From contig VFHF01000097.1 of assembly GCA_009392095.1 (NCBI GenBank), positions 1-10,265 of the forward strand: 10,265 nt of DNA, in the 5' to 3' direction. The translations under genes were made by a program, and so were the position numbers. Source of the stretch: SAR202 cluster bacterium. Lineage in GTDB: Bacteria; Chloroflexota; Dehalococcoidia; Lucifugimonadales; UBA3495. The notes under the pieces are model-generated. The model was not told the origin of the DNA and did no database searches. It saw nothing but the letters and a program-made list of their open reading frames with translations. Below, in pieces: positions 6,129-10,265 of the stretch; the stretch's first letter is position 1; every line of letters begins with the position of its first letter.

Positions 6129-7244
6129 TTACTGTCTCTCGATTCGCCTGAGCAATTCTTCTTGCGATTCTATCTCGGTAGCCGTATCGAATCGTACCTC
6201 AGCGAAGTTGTATCCCGCTTCGATGACTGATTCAATCATGTCCTCATCGATACGCACACCGTTGGTTATCGGGCTTAATACCTCTCCGAAGAACCCCTCC
6301 GAGTGGATGGATTCGCGCCAGGTTGCCAAGCCCTCGTCAAAAGACCCGTCGTAGAGGCGGAGCAAGAATACGACCCGTACCGGATCCAGATCTTCGTACT
6401 CATAGATCTGAACCCTGAGGTCCTGTCCTCGGCCAGTATCAAACTCAAGTGCCCCGCTTGCGGTATCGTAGTACACGTCCTTAAACACGTCGTATTGATT
6501 GATATAGTTTTCCGTCTCAGCGATAGTTCGCCCGATCGCTTGTCTGCCTTCTTCCGATATCTCAAAGATGGGCTCCGGGTCGGATGGTGTTATCAGGTTC
6601 ACGGATTGAAGCTTCCTGGCGATGGGAGTTAGATTTTTGTCGATGTCATCTATCGGCGCTACCGAAAGTTTGTAGTTATGTTTTTCGAGAAAGTACATCA
6701 GCATATTGGCCTGCATGAACTCTATCGATGTTTGTTTGTTCTTGATGTAGCCAGCGGTGGTCAGGTATTCCAAAACGTCAAGGTTCTGGTCAATCACCAG
6801 GTCGAACACGGCGGTCTCTGCGATCCGATGCTCCGGCGATTGCATCAGACTGAGATGGTCGTCCAGCCGGTCGGTTAATTTGATTTCTGGTCCCTGGTTG
6901 ATAAAGAAATTAAGAGAGCATTTACCGTCACGCCACTCTGCGAATATCTCTAGCAACGCAACATACATATCCGGAAGGTCCGGATTTTCTTTCACGTCCA
7001 GTATCGATCGGATTTTCGATTGTTGCCGTTTGTTCCGAGGGAAAGCTATGTCGAGGAAGTCTCCGAGGCGGAAGTTAACGTATTCGGGCCCCAGCTCCAC
7101 CCAAAATGCGTCTTCAAGGTTCATTTCCCCCAATGAAACCTGGAAAATGAACGGACGATGTTTAACGTGAAAGGCCTTTGCGGGGTCGTAGTCTAGTGAA
7201 AAACCCGCTAAGGCCTTCTGATATTTGAAATGTTGTACAGCCAT
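6129..7244 (-). CDS. hypothetical protein, possible winged-helix segment (371 aa)
   Basis: I do not recognise this protein. It is soluble and acidic, without a signal peptide or membrane segment. The N-terminal third is beta-rich (FIFQVSLGEMNLEDAFWVEL, then GPEYVNFRLGDF). The middle (about 200-250) reads NLTPIARKLQSVNLI, then FEISEEGRQAIGRTIAE, which looks like a helix-turn-helix with a wing (T.LG/E-GR pattern). The C-terminus has another alpha/beta segment (DLRVQIYEYEDLDPVRVVFL, later GYNFAEVRFD). ATG at 7244 has GGAG nine bases upstream. It follows the lipoprotein gene by 30 bp and is the last gene of the SecA-like operon, so it probably supports that system in the cytoplasm. A regulator or an assembly factor are both possible. 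Confidence 0.8.
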   Translation of the reverse strand: MAVQHFKYQKALAGFSLDYDPAKAFHVKHRPFIFQVSLGEMNLEDAFWVELGPEYVNFRLGDFLDIAFPRNKRQQSKIRSILDVKENPDLPDMYVALLEIFAEWRDGKCSLNFFINQGPEIKLTDRLDDHLSLMQSPEHRIAETAVFDLVIDQNLDVLEYLTTAGYIKNKQTSIEFMQANMLMYFLEKHNYKLSVAPIDDIDKNLTPIARKLQSVNLITPSDPEPIFEISEEGRQAIGRTIAETENYINQYDVFKDVYYDTASGALEFDTGRGQDLRVQIYEYEDLDPVRVVFLLRLYDGSFDEGLATWRESIHSEGFFGEVLSPITNGVRIDEDMIESVIEAGYNFAEVRFDTATEIESQEELLRRIERQ

Positions 7245-7274
7245 TATTTGACACTCCCTAAGGTAGGTGCGCGA

Positions 7275-8078
7275 CTACCTTAAGTTACCAATTATCACTT
7301 GCCCGCCACCGGCCCCTTTCGCTCCCCCACTTCTCCATCCGGACTTGCCAAAGCTGCTTCTGACTCCGGTCTTGCTGCTTTTAAATGCTCCAGTGGACTT
7401 TTGGTTTCCAATATAGCTCTGCCTGGCCGGGCTCAATTGGCGGCCAGAGTTAGTGTATGAGCTTCGATTGGCCGAGTTTTGTTTGCTGTAATATTGGGAG
7501 TTTTTTCCGACCTGTCCTCCGCCTTGCCCGCCCGAATAATCCGTTGAATTACGATAGCTAGTCCGATTGGTCTCCATCTGCGGCACCCGGGAACGAGGTG
7601 TGTAGTAACCGTAACCACCCCGTGTCATAGACGAGAAGATCAGGTAGGTAAAGAGAAAATTCCCGCCGCCCCCGAACGCGCTGTAATGTCTGTTCGCTCC
7701 GTTTCCTCGCAACTCGTTAGAACCATTTTCATTTGTAATGGCGAATAATAGGTCGTCCTTTCCTGGCTCTAGGTCGCCATTTTTATCCAGGTCCTCAAAG
7801 GCCTCGATGATGCGTTTTCCGCCTTCTTCTTTGGCCCGAATCAACACGATACCGTCGCCCTCGTAGATCTCGTTCAGTCGCTTTTCGAATTCCTCAACAC
7901 TCTGGGATTTCTCAAAAGCTTCTTGTACCGCTTCCATGTTGATCCTGCCGATAGCGCCCTCGGTAGTGGCCCATTCATCCGCACTCACTCCGGTGGAACA
8001 ACCAGCTATTACAGGGCCGGCCACCATCATGGAAGAGCCGAGGATAAGCGACATTCCCATTCTTTTTCGTTTAACCAT
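7275..8078 (-). CDS. lipoprotein with EF-hand-like loop and Gly/Ser/basic tail (YgiB/YjfM-like layout)
   Basis: The 267-residue precursor has a basic start (MVKRKRMG), a hydrophobic stretch and a lipobox VIAGC with lipidated Cys27. Ser at +2 would favour outer-membrane sorting in a didermic Gram-negative. Residues 47-76 are helical and acidic. DLDKNGDLEPGKDD (96-109) matches a DxDxNGD calcium-binding loop. A short hydrophobic stretch (FLFTYLIFSSM, 141-151) precedes a long disordered tail rich in Ser, Gly, Asn, Tyr and basic residues, ending near SFGKSGW and GGGQVIIGNLR. This layout (lipid anchor, Gly-rich middle, SFG and basic Gly/Ser end) recalls YgiB/YjfM (DUF1190), whose genes also lie beside DUF350. 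The call is by architecture, not strong identity. GGGG sits eight bases before the ATG at 8078. The SecA-like gene ends 53 bp upstream. Confidence 0.85.
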   Translation of the reverse strand: MVKRKRMGMSLILGSSMMVAGPVIAGCSTGVSADEWATTEGAIGRINMEAVQEAFEKSQSVEEFEKRLNEIYEGDGIVLIRAKEEGGKRIIEAFEDLDKNGDLEPGKDDLLFAITNENGSNELRGNGANRHYSAFGGGGNFLFTYLIFSSMTRGGYGYYTPRSRVPQMETNRTSYRNSTDYSGGQGGGQVGKNSQYYSKQNSANRSSYTNSGRQLSPARQSYIGNQKSTGAFKSSKTGVRSSFGKSGWRSGGAKGAGGGQVIIGNLR

Positions 8079-8131
8079 GTCTCATGCCCCTTTTCAAAAA
8101 GATCCGTCTGAGTCGAGGGTCCTAACAGTGA

Positions 8132-10265
8132 TCATGCCAAAATCTGCATCACATCGTGGAAAAGCTCTACCCTTGGTGGCCGCGTACCGTTGGTCGGCGG
8201 GCTAGGGAATCCGGCTAATCTTGGCAAGAATGAATCCACGATGCGGGTTTGAAAAAGCTCATATGACTCAAAGCTTGTCAGTGTGAAAGCAGCCATGTCG
8301 CCTCTTCCGTGAGCGCCACACAACTGGGTGCTTAAGATTAGGCTTTGGACGTAGGAGATATGTTCTTTCCATAGCTCATCACTTGTTTGCAGATACAGCA
8401 GAGTACTCAACTCATTGAACTCCCTGCTGGTAAACCTCTCTCTTGTCTTATCCAGCCGCTCATTTAGCAATTCGGTGATCCCATCTTCGATCAAGTTAAG
8501 GTCTACACCGTGTAGGCTAGAAGCTGAGATGTTGTAATCCAGGTATATCTCCTCGCTCAGGTCTGCGAACTGCCGTGAGTAGTCATCGACCAGAAATCCC
8601 GGGAAGTACATCTCTGAGAGTTGGGCCGCCTTTGCGGCCATTAGCTGATCAAGGAATGGTCCGAAGTCTTCCATACCAAGAATGTCCATTCGGCTGCGGT
8701 AGTATGCAAAAGACTGGGCCTCGAAAACCCTGGTGTACTCTTCGATCCTTGCACGGCGCGACTCAGCATCTTTATCGGCATTTTCCCTGAGTTTTTCTAT
8801 ATGGCGATTCAGTGGCGCGCCTTCCAGGAAAGTCCGTCCAGCTGAGTCTATACCGGTATCCGCCAATGCCGACGAAGCTGGACCGGCGTCCTTGAGGAGA
8901 CAATCTTCTGCAGACAAGAAGAACTGGGAGGTTCCAAAAGCTCCTTGCCTCCCGCTCCGACCCATGAGCTGACGGTCGACCCTCGCGTTATCACTGGCTT
9001 CTGCGCCGATCACAAATAGGCCTAGACCAAAGTCCATATTGATCACACGCCCATGCGTAGACACATCACGAGCCTGCAGCATGACTTCTATTCCATGCTC
9101 CTTGTTGGTAGTGACGACTCCATATCCCAGGTCACTGGCGCTGACGGCCGATAACAGAATCTCTGCGGCTTCGTTGGTGGGACATTGGAGCGTTACTACG
9201 CCGACCCCGTCGTCCAGCAAATGGCCAACCAATCTGATGTAGTTGCTTGTGATTTGGGAGTCCAATCCCGCTTCCAGGATGATGTCTGTACCCCTTCCTG
9301 CCATGTCGGTTGCCACTGTTACCGAACCTAAAAGCCCTGCCTCGTGGATGATTTGGTCCTCTTCGAGGTCGTTGGCGGCGTTGAGTAGATTGTGGTCTAT
9401 TCCATCGCTGGTCAATAGTTGGGAGATGGCGTCGCATTCATTGATGGAATGCGTGCCGATCAGGACTGGCCTACCGATCAGTTGGCAGAATCGGACTTCA
9501 TCCAACATGGCCTCTAATTTGGTTCGCTGACTGAAGTACATCCTGGGCTCGAAGTCCGTCCGTTTAAGGTGTTTGTTGGGAGTCACGGAAATAACATCCA
9601 GACCGTAAGTGCTCTGAAACTCCCTCTTGGAAGACATAGCGGTACCGGTCATTCCGCACACAGAGGAGTATTGAGATATGAAGCCCCGCACGGAAATTTG
9701 CCCTAGGACTTCGTGTTCCGGCTGCACCGGAACGCCCTCTTTTATTTCCAGAGCGGCTTGTAGTCCGAAATGGTAACGGGTATCGGGTCTCCCTCTGCCC
9801 GTGTACTTGTCGATCAGTACCACCTGATCATCTCTTACCAGGTAATCCACGCCCTTTTTGAGTAGGGCGTATCCCCAGATCATTCGCAGAATCTGGTGCA
9901 TCCGGTCCTGCTTCCGCGCGAGTTGCCGATCAAGTTCGTTGATCTCTTTTCTGCGTGACGCTAATGAAAGACCGTTATTGGAATAAGAAGTACTTAGCCG
10001 GTCTAACGCAGCCGAATCTTCAAACATGGGACCCAAACACGACTCGACAAAATCCTGACCTTTCTCGGTCAAGCACAGTGACCTGCCGTCGTTGTCGATC
10101 CAATAATAAAGATTGCTGGTCAGGTACTCATAATCTTCGTCAACGCGATACTCAGAGATAATCCGGAGCACTCGCTTCAACCCCTTGGGATCAGACGACA
10201 ATTCTTGCCGCAGCACCGTACTGTCAGGATCAGCAAGGTAGAGTTTAGCTAAGATTATCAGCCCG
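8132..10265 (-). CDS. divergent SecA-like preprotein translocase ATPase, N-terminus outside window
   Basis: The frame is open to the right edge, so the GTG at 10216 is not the start. The upstream codons read GLIILAKLYLADPDST, matching the SecA segment just after the DEAD box, so the Walker A part lies outside. Counting from the edge, the visible order is: a preprotein-crosslinking region with a helical insert; RDDQVVLIDKYTGR (about 144-157) and CGMTGTA (203-209); then NBD2 with PVLIGTHSI, VTVATDMAGRGTD (315-327) and the arginine-finger motif LMGRSGRQG (433-441). Near the C-terminus, YLQTSDELWKEHISYVQSLI matches the SecA helical scaffold. No C-terminal zinc motif is present. About 107 residues separate TDMAGRGTD from GRSGRQG, against roughly 60 in E. 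coli SecA. This looks like an accessory SecA that drives export of specific substrates, possibly the lipoprotein encoded next. Confidence 0.88.
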   Translation of the reverse strand, partial: GLIILAKLYLADPDSTVLRQELSSDPKGLKRVLRIISEYRVDEDYEYLTSNLYYWIDNDGRSLCLTEKGQDFVESCLGPMFEDSAALDRLSTSYSNNGLSLASRRKEINELDRQLARKQDRMHQILRMIWGYALLKKGVDYLVRDDQVVLIDKYTGRGRPDTRYHFGLQAALEIKEGVPVQPEHEVLGQISVRGFISQYSSVCGMTGTAMSSKREFQSTYGLDVISVTPNKHLKRTDFEPRMYFSQRTKLEAMLDEVRFCQLIGRPVLIGTHSINECDAISQLLTSDGIDHNLLNAANDLEEDQIIHEAGLLGSVTVATDMAGRGTDIILEAGLDSQITSNYIRLVGHLLDDGVGVVTLQCPTNEAAEILLSAVSASDLGYGVVTTNKEHGIEVMLQARDVSTHGRVINMDFGLGLFVIGAEASDNARVDRQLMGRSGRQGAFGTSQFFLSAEDCLLKDAGPASSALADTGIDSAGRTFLEGAPLNRHIEKLRENADKDAESRRARIEEYTRVFEAQSFAYYRSRMDILGMEDFGPFLDQLMAAKAAQLSEMYFPGFLVDDYSRQFADLSEEIYLDYNISASSLHGVDLNLIEDGITELLNERLDKTRERFTSREFNELSTLLYLQTSDELWKEHISYVQSLILSTQLCGAHGRGDMAAFTLTSFESYELFQTRIVDSFLPRLAGFPSPPTNGTRPPRVELFHDVMQILA

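Overview
The window is bacterial: compact genes, Shine-Dalgarno sites, a rho-independent terminator and a lipoprotein lipobox. GC is near one half by eye. Nothing fixes the phylum. The clearest families are a divergent SecA-type ATPase, a duplicated DUF350 membrane protein, a type III-like glutamine synthetase, a DUF3326 protein and a carboxynorspermidine decarboxylase-like PLP enzyme. No transposase, integrase or CRISPR array was seen.

Layout. Positions 1-173 hold one open frame interrupted by an in-frame TAG that is directly followed by ATG. This may be the tail of a gene plus a 34-residue ORF. A small DUF3303-like protein follows at 222-527. Its ribosome binding site lies in one arm of a perfect 10-bp inverted repeat, and a strong terminator (578-607) sits downstream. 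From 608 to 956 there is no convincing gene, but there are two degenerate tRNA-like sequences: a leucine-type remnant on the minus strand and a cysteine-like remnant on the plus strand.

A tightly overlapping minus-strand operon runs from about 5015 down to 957: PLP decarboxylase, then DUF3326, then glutamine-synthetase-like ligase. The overlaps (about 29 bp, then translational coupling) argue for one pathway. A decarboxylase plus a glutamate-amine ligase points to polyamine or amine metabolism, with DUF3326 as the unknown step.

Divergent from this operon is the DUF350 gene (5225-6112). It has a near-consensus promoter and a roughly 110-nt leader containing repeats. Converging on it is a second minus-strand operon (10265 to 6129): a SecA-like ATPase that continues past the window edge, a lipoprotein with an EF-hand-like loop and a Gly/Ser/basic tail, and an unrecognised 371-residue protein. 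DUF350 beside a YgiB/YjfM-like lipoprotein recalls the E. coli yjfL-yjfM arrangement, which also sits next to a glutathionylspermidine-synthetase-like enzyme. The two halves of the window may therefore share a polyamine or envelope theme. That link is inference; the individual family calls are firmer.
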